Assembly: GCF_001571265.1 (NCBI RefSeq)
Contig: NZ_BCTL01000012.1
Coordinates: 33,389 to 97,388, forward strand
Source: Cedecea neteri NBRC 105707 = ATCC 33855
GTDB taxonomy: Bacteria > Pseudomonadota > Gammaproteobacteria > Enterobacterales > Enterobacteriaceae
Length of the DNA stretch: 64,000 nucleotides
Direction: 5' to 3'
The notes beneath the pieces were generated by a model. It ran no database searches. It saw nothing but the letters and a program-made list of their open reading frames with translations, and had not been told where the DNA came from. The position numbers and the translations under genes are program-made. Below, in pieces: positions 8,669-16,741 of the stretch. Position 1 is the stretch's first letter. Each line of letters opens with the position of its first letter.

Positions 8669-9031
8669 TCAGTTGCCGTACTTCTTGTTCCAGGCCAGCA
8701 CCAGGCGCTCGCCCAGTTCTTCTTTGTCCATAAAGCCAAAGCCAAGCACGTTGTTGCCTTCATTAATCGCCGTCACGCCTTCATCAACGGAGCGCATGCC
8801 GTATTTAGCTTTGTAGCCGTGTTTGGTTTGTGCGGTGATAGCGCCCGCGCCGCCGCTGCCGCAGAAGGAAATACCAAAAGTGGCGTTTTCTGCTTTCATT
8901 ACGTCGCCCAGCTTCATGTCGGCGGCGACGCCTGGAATAACCACGGCGCGACCGCCCGCTTTTTCGATCCCTGCTGCAACTTTCTGGCCTTTGCCCAGAC
9001 GGTCACCAATCACTACGGTAATTTGTTCCAT
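8669..9031 (-). CDS. Glycine-rich SFCGS-family protein (DUF2620/YhfU-like)
   Basis: This 120-residue protein carries the signature FGISFCGSGGAGAITAQTKHG (central part) after an N-terminal MEQITVVIGDRLGKGQKVAAG. Size, the leading beta-strand with a Gly-rich loop and the neighbours resemble a small PTS EIIB-like subunit, and its relatives include YhfU of the E. coli yhf cluster. The start at 9031 follows a clear GGAGAAAAAA ribosome site; the upstream frame extension lacks support. The Cys of SFCGS is a candidate phosphorylation or catalytic residue, which is inference. Confidence 0.8.
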   Translation of the reverse strand: MEQITVVIGDRLGKGQKVAAGIEKAGGRAVVIPGVAADMKLGDVMKAENATFGISFCGSGGAGAITAQTKHGYKAKYGMRSVDEGVTAINEGNNVLGFGFMDKEELGERLVLAWNKKYGN

Positions 9032-9048
9032 TTTTTTCTCCTGATGAT

Positions 9049-9351
9049 TCAAAGATTGTCTTTCGCCACTTCGAAATGCACTGACAGCAACCACGCTTCT
9101 TCTACCGGCAGATTCCCGAACTGATCGACCACCGCTTGCGCCATTTCCATCGACTCGGCGGAGATCTCCTCGAACAAGCTCTCTTCCACTTCTGGTAACG
9201 GCTCCCCGGTGAGAGAGCGATGAATCATCGCCTTCACGTGGGAGGCCAGCATTTGTTCCTGTACCGCGTTAGGCGTGATGTGCTTACTTTTGAACAGCGC
9301 GTAAATAAAATCCTGAATACGCGTCGTTAATTCCTCGGCTTCATTAACCAT
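9049..9351 (-). CDS. Single PRD-domain protein
   Basis: This 100-residue protein consists of one PTS-regulation domain (MVNEAEELTTRIQDFIYALF to LSVHFEVAKDNL) with conserved acidic and His positions. It has no DNA- or RNA-binding domain. The start at 9351 is preceded by CGGAG. As the first gene of the leftward operon it may sense PTS phosphorylation state and act on the BglG-type regulator encoded at the far end. Comparable stand-alone PRD proteins occur in yhf-like operons. Confidence 0.75.
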   Translation of the reverse strand: MVNEAEELTTRIQDFIYALFKSKHITPNAVQEQMLASHVKAMIHRSLTGEPLPEVEESLFEEISAESMEMAQAVVDQFGNLPVEEAWLLSVHFEVAKDNL

Positions 9352-9805
9352 TACCGCTCCGTTATTCACCCTGGGTACCTCGTTAACTAATCTGTTTTTT
9401 AAACTACGTGGCGGGGTGGAAGGTTTGTAGCGAGTTGTTTTCCACTTCGAAGTGGAAATTGGCGAGGCAATAGTGATCTGTTCCACATAAAGGCCCGGAA
9501 CGACGGTTTTACGCTGGCTTACCGTGAATCTGGTCACATAACCGAGTGATAAAAGGTCCGTTTTCCAGCGGCCCTTTTTGTTCGAAAGTGTGATGGGAGG
9601 ACAGTTTTGCGGTCATTATTGGCGTTGCTTATGGCAAAGGAATCGACGTTCACGAGGCATTACGCAAAAACAAAAGCGGGAGATAGAAAAGAAGTCAGGC
9701 GCGCTTTAGGCTGATTTTCGCCTGGTTTTGCCACCAGCATCGGCAATAAAAATTAGCTTATAAGGCAATTTAATTGCTATGTTAACCTCGTCAGGGAGTG
9801 ACCGT
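9352..9805. other. Intergenic region between divergent PRD operon and TA-mdcR unit
   Basis: About 450 bases hold the control region of two divergent units. I found no convincing sigma-54 promoter. A 23-codon open stretch on the + strand (about 9610-9687, reading VIIGVAYGKGIDVHEAL and ending TAG) looks like the possible tail of a lost gene. AT-rich DNA at 9745-9780 precedes the toxin gene and fits a promoter, with AGGGAGTG as its ribosome site. Confidence 0.35.
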
Positions 9806-10129
9806 ATGTTTAGCGTTCAATTGCACGTGGATGTCTTCAATGAAATAACCGAATTGCCTCCCGTCGTTCAGGCAAAAATGCTGCGTCTGATTGATAAAAT
9901 TAAACAAAATGCGACATCGCTGCGTGAGCCTGATAGCAAACCCTTAGGCAATGGGCTGTTTGAAATAAGGACGATGGGGACCCATATCGCACGGGGGCTT
10001 TACGTCTACCAAAAAGGACGAGTTATTTATCTTTTACGGGTTTTTGTTAAGAAAACGGCAAAAACACCAACTGAGGAAATCAGGCTGGCTTTTCAACGAC
10101 TAGAGGAGATGCTCAATGAAAAAGAGTAA
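9806..10129 (+). CDS. RelE/HigB-like (Gp49 family) toxin
   Basis: This 107-residue protein has the phage-derived Gp49-like/HigB fold signature: FNEITELPPVVQAKMLRLIDKI, then KPLGNGLFEIRTMGTHIARGLYVYQ, then VIYLLRVFVKKTAKTPTEEI. Such proteins are ribosome-dependent mRNA endonucleases. The start at 9806 uses AGGGAGTG; the longer frame from 9779 has no ribosome site. The gene overlaps the antitoxin by 14 bases, in the toxin-first order of higBA. Confidence 0.85.
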   Translation: MFSVQLHVDVFNEITELPPVVQAKMLRLIDKIKQNATSLREPDSKPLGNGLFEIRTMGTHIARGLYVYQKGRVIYLLRVFVKKTAKTPTEEIRLAFQRLEEMLNEKE

Positions 10130-10403
10130 AAGTATCGACTGGGAAAAAGCGCGTGCAGACCTGCTAACCAATCCCGAAGTCCAGGCCGCCTATGAAGCCG
10201 AAGAGCGTAAGCTGCGTCTGCAGGCAATGCTTGCGGAATGGCGCAGCCATGAAGGGCTAACACGCGCACAGGTTGCCGAACGTATGGGCGTCACCCCGCC
10301 AACGGTCTCTCGTATGGAAGCCAATATTATCAAAGCCAGTATTGAAACTGTTGTCCGCTATGCAAAAGCCTGCGGCGTCAAACATCCAAAGATTATCCTC
10401 TAA
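10116..10403 (+). CDS. XRE-family HTH antitoxin (HigA-like)
   Basis: This 95-residue protein has an N-terminal helical region and a C-terminal Cro/CI helix-turn-helix (LTRAQVAERMGVTPPTVSRME, about residues 48-68). It is the expected partner that neutralises the toxin encoded upstream and represses the shared promoter. Its TAA stop overlaps the ATG of mdcR (TAATG), so the metabolic regulator appears to be translated from the toxin-antitoxin message. Confidence 0.85.
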   Translation: MKKSKSIDWEKARADLLTNPEVQAAYEAEERKLRLQAMLAEWRSHEGLTRAQVAERMGVTPPTVSRMEANIIKASIETVVRYAKACGVKHPKIIL

Positions 10404-11341
10404 TGAAAATCGACGCTGAAATCACCTTCCGTAAGCTTGAGATCTTTATGGAGTTTATGGAGAAAGGGAACATTGCTCGTACCGCCGAAGCGCTGGGTAT
10501 TAGCGGGGTTAGCGTGCATCGCGCGCTGCATACGCTAGAAGAAGGCGTGCGTTGCCCGCTGTTTATCCATAAAGGGCGTAATCTGGTGCCGCTGGAATCT
10601 GCACTCACCCTGCTGGAACACTGCAAAGAAGTGGTGGCGCTGATGACGCGCGGCATCGATGAAACCCGTCAGGCAGCGGGCGTTGGCCAAGGGCGATTGC
10701 GCATCGGCACCCTCTATTCTCTGACGCTCGAAACCGTTCCGAAACTGATCATGGGCATGAAACTGAGACGGCCAGAGCTGGAAATGGACCTCACCATGGG
10801 CTCAAATCAGGTGCTGCTGAATATGCTGGAAGACGGCGTGCTGGACGCCATCCTGATTTCTATTTCCGAAGGCGAAGTCGATCGCTCAAGGCTGGAAGTC
10901 CTGCCGATGTTCCGGGACGATATTTTCCTCGCCGCCCCGGCCAGCTTCCCGCTCGACACCAACCACCCGGCAGATCTACGTGAGTTCCACGGTGAGAAGT
11001 TTGTTTCGCTCGCGGAAGGCTTTGCTACCTACGCGGGCTTTCAGGAAGCCTTTAGCGTCGCCGGTTTCGAGCCGGAAATCGTCACCAGGGTAAACGACAT
11101 TTTCTCGATGGTCAGCCTGGTACAGGCGGGCGTCGGGCTAACGTTGATGCCCGGCAGAATGAAGAAAGTGTATGAAAATTCGGTGCAGCTTTTAAGGCTT
11201 GCCGAGCAGTACCAGATGAAGCAGACCATCGCTATCGTCTTCGCCCGTAATCGTGAACTTGATCCGAACCTGCTGGCGCTGGCCGCCGAGGGGCGCATGT
11301 ACGCCCGCTCGTTTATCGATACGCCTAACGCGCCGCCTTAG
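10403..11341 (+). CDS. mdcR: MdcR, LysR-type regulator of malonate decarboxylase
   Basis: This 312-residue LysR-type protein has an N-terminal winged HTH (GNIARTAEALGISGVSVHRALHTLEEG) and a periplasmic-binding-like effector domain (GQGRLRIGTLYSLTLETVP). It closely resembles Klebsiella MdcR, including SLAEGFATYAGF and EPEIVTRVNDIFSM. It activates mdc genes in the presence of malonate. It converges on mdcH and the two coding regions overlap by 17 bases. Coupling to the toxin-antitoxin pair through TAATG is unusual. Confidence 0.92.
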   Translation: MKIDAEITFRKLEIFMEFMEKGNIARTAEALGISGVSVHRALHTLEEGVRCPLFIHKGRNLVPLESALTLLEHCKEVVALMTRGIDETRQAAGVGQGRLRIGTLYSLTLETVPKLIMGMKLRRPELEMDLTMGSNQVLLNMLEDGVLDAILISISEGEVDRSRLEVLPMFRDDIFLAAPASFPLDTNHPADLREFHGEKFVSLAEGFATYAGFQEAFSVAGFEPEIVTRVNDIFSMVSLVQAGVGLTLMPGRMKKVYENSVQLLRLAEQYQMKQTIAIVFARNRELDPNLLALAAEGRMYARSFIDTPNAPP

Positions 11342-12233
11342 TTTTTTCCGCAAGATGAACGATGGCCGCCACGCTATTCTGTTCGCGGCAGACGGTGATT
11401 CCTTCCCGAAACGCCTGCCGTGTCAGGCCCGAAAGTACGCTGCCCGGCGGCATTTCAATAGCCAGACGAACGTCGCGCTCGTTGGCGGCAACCATCGCCT
11501 CTCGCCAGCGCACCGTCCGCGCCATGTTGAGCGCCAGATCTTCGGCAATTTGTTCCGGCAGCCAAAGCACGCGGCCCGTGCTGCCGCTGAGATAAGCGCA
11601 GGACGGGCGGCTCAATGCCACATCGGCAAACGCCTGCTTAAGCTGCTGTGCGGGTTCATTCAGCAGCGCACAATGGGACGGCACGCTAACCGCTAATTGG
11701 CGAGCTTTTTGCGCCCCCTGCTCCAGCGCCCGGTGTGCCACCTCCGCCATAGCCTGCTCGCTCCCGGCAATGACGATTTGCTGCTCGGCATTGATATTCG
11801 CAATATAGGTTCCGCTCCCCGCCACCAGAGCTTCAACCTGCTCAAGACGCAGCCCTACGATGGCCGTTAAGCCGTAACCTTCTGGGTAAGCCTGTTCCAT
11901 CAGGTCGCCACGAAGCGCCACCAGCCGCAGGGCATCGGAAAAACTGATGACGCCAGCCATCACCGCGGCCGGAAACGCACCGATAGACAGGCCGCTGACC
12001 ATGTCCGGCTTCACGCCATTACGCTCAAGCTCCTGCGCCCAGGCCACGCCTGCGATTAGCAGGCAAAGCTGCACGGCGCGGGTATGCTTCAGCGCGGCAG
12101 CGCTATCCAACTGGTCTGCTTCATCGCCTAAAACCGCCCTTACCTGCACCATGATGGCATCACGCTCGGGTAAATTTTGCAGCATGTCCGCCCGCTGCGT
12201 TCCCTGCCCGGGAAAGGTAAAAAGTATCTTCAT
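11325..12233 (-). CDS. mdcH: MdcH, malonate decarboxylase epsilon subunit (malonyl-CoA:ACP transacylase)
   Basis: This 302-residue FabD-type acyltransferase has FTFPGQGTQRADML at the N-terminus, the catalytic Ser in GLSIGAFPAA and the conserved His in SVPSHCALL. It loads malonyl onto the acyl-carrier subunit to activate the enzyme complex. Its start overlaps the mdcG stop by four bases, showing translational coupling in the operon. Confidence 0.93.
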   Translation of the reverse strand: MKILFTFPGQGTQRADMLQNLPERDAIMVQVRAVLGDEADQLDSAAALKHTRAVQLCLLIAGVAWAQELERNGVKPDMVSGLSIGAFPAAVMAGVISFSDALRLVALRGDLMEQAYPEGYGLTAIVGLRLEQVEALVAGSGTYIANINAEQQIVIAGSEQAMAEVAHRALEQGAQKARQLAVSVPSHCALLNEPAQQLKQAFADVALSRPSCAYLSGSTGRVLWLPEQIAEDLALNMARTVRWREAMVAANERDVRLAIEMPPGSVLSGLTRQAFREGITVCREQNSVAAIVHLAEKTKAAR

Positions 12234-12850
12234 CCGTTATCCTCCGGCTGCCAGGGATTAACCACAAGCTGCGGTCCCTGATTGGTTTTCAGCAGCACGC
12301 GCTTTTCCCTTAGCCATTCCGCCAGCGCAAACGCGCCGTAGGGCGTTTCGATTTGCGTATCGGCCCGGCAAAGCAGCTTCTCGGTCAGGCGCTGCCATTC
12401 TGCCAGCGCCTCTTTTGCTATCGGCTGTGGGCAGCGGATCAGCAAATCCAGGTCGCTCGCGGCATGCATCACCGGCACTTCGGTTGCCAGCGCATAGCCT
12501 ACGCTCCCGGTAATGCCCCAGCGCCATGCCCACGGGCGGCTTGCCAGTTGAATCGCCCCCTGCACCGGCGGCATGGAAACAAACGGGGAACTGAGCAGCA
12601 GGTCACGGCTGGATAATGCCTCCGGGCTGACGACGCGCTTCACGCTCGCCGGATTAACCCAACCTGCCGCTCGCTGATCGCGCCGCATTCCTCGCACGCC
12701 TACCGGAATACGTCCGTCATGCTCGACATCACGCCGCACCACCACCGGCAGCGCAGGGCGCCACTGGCTTGTGACCCACTCCTCGTTAGCACCTTCCAGC
12801 GCTTCGCGGTCAGAGAGCCAAAGGAGATCGTGGGGGCGTAATGTCGGCAT
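12230..12850 (-). CDS. mdcG: MdcG, phosphoribosyl-dephospho-CoA transferase
   Basis: This 206-residue protein begins MPTLRPHDLLWLSD. It transfers the 2'-(5''-triphosphoribosyl)-3'-dephospho-CoA group to the delta subunit MdcC. Conserved blocks include GIRGVRR-like GVRGMRRDQRAAGWV and the nucleotidyltransferase-type SDLDLLIR. It is encoded between mdcF and mdcH, as in Klebsiella. Confidence 0.92.
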   Translation of the reverse strand: MPTLRPHDLLWLSDREALEGANEEWVTSQWRPALPVVVRRDVEHDGRIPVGVRGMRRDQRAAGWVNPASVKRVVSPEALSSRDLLLSSPFVSMPPVQGAIQLASRPWAWRWGITGSVGYALATEVPVMHAASDLDLLIRCPQPIAKEALAEWQRLTEKLLCRADTQIETPYGAFALAEWLREKRVLLKTNQGPQLVVNPWQPEDNG

Positions 12851-12853
12851 TAT

Positions 12854-13813
12854 TTAAAGTCCTGAAGTCAGAGTAATAAACAGCGGTAGCGACAGGATAG
12901 AGAGTACCGAGCTTAGCAACAACACGGCTTCAGCATCCGGCGACTGCACACCAAAACGGTTGCCAAAGACCACGCCAAAGAAGCCGGCGGCCAGGGCAAT
13001 CATCAGGATGGAAGTAATCGCAACCGGGCCGGTCAGACCAAGCGCCAGCACGATGCCCCAAGCGATGAATGGCTGAATCAGCAGCTTGGTAACGGTCGCG
13101 GCGATCACCATGGTGTTGATCTGCAGCTTGCGGGCCGACAGGATCACCCCGGTCAGGAACAGCGCAGCGGCAGTAGCAGCGAGGCCCAGCGGTTTAATAG
13201 AGGCCAGCAGCAGGTCAGGCATACGGATCCCGATAGCCGACAGCACAACCCCAAGCAATGGCCCCCAGACGATAGGTTTTTTCACCGAACGCCACATCAG
13301 CACCGGCAGCATCGCCAGCGTTGAGCCGCTGTTTTCACCGTCCGCACGTGCTTTTTCACGCTCAAGAATCAGCAGGCAGAACGGCGTCATCAGGACGGAA
13401 CCGCAGGCAATCGACACCGCCACGGAAAGCGAAGTCGAAGAGCCTTCACCGAGCACGCTGCCTAAAATTGGCAGGCCGAGTGCGGCATAGTTAGGCAGCG
13501 CCACGGTAAGCGTCAGCACGGCGGCATCCTGCGGTGACTTTTTAAATACGCTGGTCGCCAGGAAGTAAATCGCCGCGTAGGTAATCCACATCGCAAGCAC
13601 CAGCACCACAATCAGCGGTGACTGCTGAACAATGCCAAGCCACGGCGTTTGAACGGTCGCGCTAAACAGCGCGGCGGGTAGAGCAAAGTCCATGACAAAA
13701 ATGTTTAACAGCGAGACATTTTTGTTATCGACCATTTTCGCTTTGCCGGCGAAAAATCCCAGCAGCATGATGACAAAAATAGGGGCCAGAGCATGAACGA
13801 TCACGTAAGTCAT
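12854..13813 (-). CDS. mdcF: MdcF, malonate transporter (auxin-efflux-carrier family)
   Basis: This is a membrane protein of 319 residues from the ATG at 13813 (ribosome site AAGGTGAAG), with about ten membrane segments and the AEC-family start YVIVHALAPIFVIMLLGFFAGK. It imports malonate for the decarboxylase encoded around it. The gap of about 125 bases upstream (13814-13938) is the longest within the operon and holds no gene. Confidence 0.9.
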   Translation of the reverse strand: MTYVIVHALAPIFVIMLLGFFAGKAKMVDNKNVSLLNIFVMDFALPAALFSATVQTPWLGIVQQSPLIVVLVLAMWITYAAIYFLATSVFKKSPQDAAVLTLTVALPNYAALGLPILGSVLGEGSSTSLSVAVSIACGSVLMTPFCLLILEREKARADGENSGSTLAMLPVLMWRSVKKPIVWGPLLGVVLSAIGIRMPDLLLASIKPLGLAATAAALFLTGVILSARKLQINTMVIAATVTKLLIQPFIAWGIVLALGLTGPVAITSILMIALAAGFFGVVFGNRFGVQSPDAEAVLLLSSVLSILSLPLFITLTSGL

Positions 13814-13938
13814 AACTTCACCTTGAGTCAATAAAGAGAGTTAGCACGGTCGCGATATTTATTATTTTCGGACGTTTGTTTTACTCAGGCACGGCGTACC
13901 GTGCCTGGCTATAGAGTCCGGCAGGTTTGTCTTTTTTA

Positions 13939-14739
13939 TTACCAGCTGGTGCGCATACGTTCGCGAACCAGCGCCGAACTGTGGCGATTTTTCGCCAGCA
14001 GACGGCATTTCAGCGAAGTCTCGCTCCGTGCTTCTTTCACCGCAGTGCTCAGGGCAGCCTTCACTTTTGCCACATCGTCGCTCTGCGGAACATCCGGGTT
14101 GTGGATATCCAGCAGCGCGGAAAGCAGGCCCAGGGTTTCGTAGTTGCTGATGTCGTAGGCCATCGGTGGGATGGTGGCGGCCAGTTTCTCCAGCGCCTCC
14201 ACGGTGCGTAAGGTGATGCGCGCGGCGGACTCTTTCCCCATCGCGTGGATCATCACGCCCTTGTCGTTAAAGGCGATCAGCCGGTTAGCCTGGTAGCCAT
14301 GGGCGAGGAACGCCCCGGACATCGCTTTGCCGACAATCAGGCCCACAACAGGATGCCCGGCCAGGCGAGCATTGGCATAAGCGCCTGCGGCACCGGCCAG
14401 CGCCTGATGAATACCGAATGCCTCTTCGCGGCGGCCATAGGCCTGGCTTGGGACATCAATCACCGCAACGATGGCGCGCTTTTCAGCCTTATTTGCATCT
14501 TCAGCGATGGTTTCGCTGACCACTTTTGCCAGCGTCCAGCCTTCTAACAGCCCCACTTCGCCGCCAGCTGCGCGGGGATAATGGTTATTGGCATCGGGCA
14601 CCACGGCGATAAAGCGGGCAGGTTTCCCGTCAACGTTGCCGTCGGCGACCTGTACGGAGGCGCACAGCCCCGCCATACGCGGTGCATCCGGAACTAAGGT
14701 ATCCAGCCAAACGGCGGCGCGATTCAGTTTCTGGCTCAT
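13939..14739 (-). CDS. mdcE: MdcE, malonate decarboxylase gamma subunit
   Basis: This 266-residue carboxyltransferase-like (crotonase-fold) subunit starts MSQKLNRAAVWLDTL. With MdcD it decarboxylates malonyl bound to the acyl carrier. Its ATG overlaps the mdcD stop (TAATG), which fixes the start at 14739. Conserved MSGAFLAHGYQANRLIAF and ETLGLLSALLDI are visible. Confidence 0.93.
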   Translation of the reverse strand: MSQKLNRAAVWLDTLVPDAPRMAGLCASVQVADGNVDGKPARFIAVVPDANNHYPRAAGGEVGLLEGWTLAKVVSETIAEDANKAEKRAIVAVIDVPSQAYGRREEAFGIHQALAGAAGAYANARLAGHPVVGLIVGKAMSGAFLAHGYQANRLIAFNDKGVMIHAMGKESAARITLRTVEALEKLAATIPPMAYDISNYETLGLLSALLDIHNPDVPQSDDVAKVKAALSTAVKEARSETSLKCRLLAKNRHSSALVRERMRTSW

Positions 14740-15569
14740 TAACGTTTCTCCCCAAAAAGCTGTTTGATCTGTTCGGCATCGGCCTGCTGGCTGGTGTCGA
14801 AATGGGTCAGGCGATCCAGATACCACGCGTAGTTATCGGTGCGATGCTGCGCCGGAACGCCTTTGGCGATGGCTTCGTTGACCGCCTGCTTCACGGCATG
14901 AATGCCGTCACCAACCAGCGCATCCACCAGCCCGCTCTGATAGCGAACTTCACCGCCGGTCATGCCCCAGATAAACGGCCGGTCGCGGGAGTCATATTCC
15001 TCAATGCCTGCTTCCTGCTCGATAACCTGCGGGCCGTTGAGGCCAAGACGTGCCTCGCGAGTCACAATCAAATAGCTGCAAAGCGCGGCGGCAATCGACA
15101 TCCCGCCGAAACAGCCCACGGTGCCGGCCACAACGCCAATCACCGGGGTGTAGCGACGTAAATCGACAATCGCTGCGTGAATATCGGCAATAGCCGCCAG
15201 GCCGAGGTTGGCCTCCTGCAGGCGCACGCCGCCGGTTTCCAGACAAAGCACAGCCTGAGTAGGAATGCCATTGCGGTTATCTTCCGCCGCCAGTTCAAGC
15301 GCGGCCGCCATTTTTGCGCCGGACACTTCGCCCATGCTGCCGCCCTGGAATGCGCCTTCGATGGCAATCACCACCGCCGGGCCACCGTTAATCGTGCCTT
15401 TGGCAACGACCATGCCGTCATCAGACTGCGGCACAATGCCCTGCGGCCCCAGCCACGGCGAGACAATGCCGTCGAACGGGTCGAGCAATTCACGATAGCT
15501 GCCTTCATCCAGCAGCAGACGTGCGCGCTCGCGGGCTCTTAATTCAATAAAGCTGCTGTCGTCACGCAT
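14739..15569 (-). CDS. mdcD: MdcD, malonate decarboxylase beta subunit
   Basis: This 276-residue carboxyltransferase subunit starts MRDDSSFIELRARERARLLL at 15569 with a strong GGAGGTGG-type ribosome site. An oxyanion-hole region is visible in ETGGVRLQEANLGLAA and GTVGCFGGMSIAAALC. It pairs with MdcE as the decarboxylase. The start lies within the end of mdcC (8-base overlap). Confidence 0.93.
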   Translation of the reverse strand: MRDDSSFIELRARERARLLLDEGSYRELLDPFDGIVSPWLGPQGIVPQSDDGMVVAKGTINGGPAVVIAIEGAFQGGSMGEVSGAKMAAALELAAEDNRNGIPTQAVLCLETGGVRLQEANLGLAAIADIHAAIVDLRRYTPVIGVVAGTVGCFGGMSIAAALCSYLIVTREARLGLNGPQVIEQEAGIEEYDSRDRPFIWGMTGGEVRYQSGLVDALVGDGIHAVKQAVNEAIAKGVPAQHRTDNYAWYLDRLTHFDTSQQADAEQIKQLFGEKR

Positions 15570-15861
15570 GAGCCACCTCCTCAAAGACCTGTTCGATACG
15601 GATACGCGCCACGCCCGGCGTCGCGCCAAAATCATGAATTTTCAACTCTCCGGCAGGCAGGCTGCTTAGCGCGGCCAGGCGCTCGAAAAGTGATTTCCAG
15701 CGTTTTTCGCTGTTATCGACGGAGGTGGTGATGTCGATGGTCAGAGTCTGCCCCTGTGCGGCAGAAAACAGGACTTCCATATCGCCGGAGCCCACCACGC
15801 CAGCCAGGGCTTTGCCTGTGGCCGTGCGGGTTGCCGGAAATGACAACGTAATGTGTTCCAT
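15562..15861 (-). CDS. mdcC: MdcC, malonate decarboxylase delta subunit (acyl carrier protein)
   Basis: This 99-residue acyl-carrier subunit carries Ser25 in VVGSGDMEVLF, the attachment site of the phosphoribosyl-dephospho-CoA group in the Klebsiella enzyme. The start MEHITLSFPATRTATG at 15861 agrees with the family; a longer upstream frame overlaps mdcB and is not needed. Confidence 0.93.
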   Translation of the reverse strand: MEHITLSFPATRTATGKALAGVVGSGDMEVLFSAAQGQTLTIDITTSVDNSEKRWKSLFERLAALSSLPAGELKIHDFGATPGVARIRIEQVFEEVAHA

Positions 15862-15871
15862 AACGCCCTCG

Positions 15872-16741
15872 TTAAATAAGTGAGTGAAGCGGGGTGGCAT
15901 CGTTGGCGATGCGGTCCAGCAGCAGCGTGGCGGCGAGCAAATCAGCCGCCCCGCCCGGTGAGGCATTTAGCGACAGCATATTGCGGTCGAGCACGTCCAG
16001 CGCGTCGCGGCCTTCCTGGCGCGAAATACCGCCGTTGATCAGCACGCTGCGGGCACCGTTTTGCATCGTTTCCAGGCCGGTTAACCCGGCGCGCGAGAGC
16101 ACGCAGGTATCTGACAGCGAAGTCATAATCGCCATCAGAGCGTCAATGCGAGCCTCGCCCTCGGTTGCTCCGGACTGGCGGCTACGGCGCAGTTGAGGCA
16201 GCGCGAGACGCATAACGTGAGGGAAACCCTGCTGAGCTTCTTCTCGTGCACCCGGCACGCGATAGCGTCTTGTGGCTCTCAACCCTTTGCTAAAGCTCTT
16301 TGGGGCTGCCTCATCAGGAAGCGCAGCCAGCCGTGCTGCCGTAGCGGTAATCTCCGCGCTATTGCCTGCCATACCGTGCATAGCGGCGGCGGAAACCAGC
16401 AGGCCAAGCGCCCAGATTGCGCCCCGGTGGGTGTTCACCCCGCAGGTCGCCGCCATCATCTGCTGCTCCCCTTCGCGCCCCAGGCGCCCTACCAGCTGAC
16501 GCAGCGCGACGTCTGCCGGACGTTCCCAGCTTTGTAATGCCAGAGCATGAAATGTCGGGGTCAGGCTGTGGGCCGATCGCTCCATCAGCGCCAGGCTGAG
16601 ATCGTGATGGGCACCATTTCCCCGGCTGTCCACCAGACCGGGTTTTGGGCTCAGACGGGCTTCTTCAATCAGGCTTTGGGTTGCCGCCCTTGCCAGCCAG
16701 CCCGCCCCTGCCTCAACGCCTTTCTGTGGATGTAATTTCAT
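15872..16741 (-). CDS. mdcB: MdcB, triphosphoribosyl-dephospho-CoA synthase
   Basis: This 289-residue CitG/MdcB-family enzyme makes the prosthetic-group precursor from ATP and dephospho-CoA. Conserved blocks are EARLSPKPGLVDSRGNGAHHDL, GVNTHRGAIWALGLL and SLSDTCVLSRAG. The ATG overlaps the mdcA stop as TAATG, fixing the start at 16741. Confidence 0.93.
   Translation of the reverse strand: MKLHPQKGVEAGAGWLARAATQSLIEEARLSPKPGLVDSRGNGAHHDLSLALMERSAHSLTPTFHALALQSWERPADVALRQLVGRLGREGEQQMMAATCGVNTHRGAIWALGLLVSAAAMHGMAGNSAEITATAARLAALPDEAAPKSFSKGLRATRRYRVPGAREEAQQGFPHVMRLALPQLRRSRQSGATEGEARIDALMAIMTSLSDTCVLSRAGLTGLETMQNGARSVLINGGISRQEGRDALDVLDRNMLSLNASPGGAADLLAATLLLDRIANDATPLHSLI

Noticed and set aside
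9352..9805. sigma-54 promoter expected by analogy with the dga operon
   Set aside because: No GG/GC elements at the right spacing, and the regulator is PRD/HTH type rather than a LevR-type sigma-54 activator.
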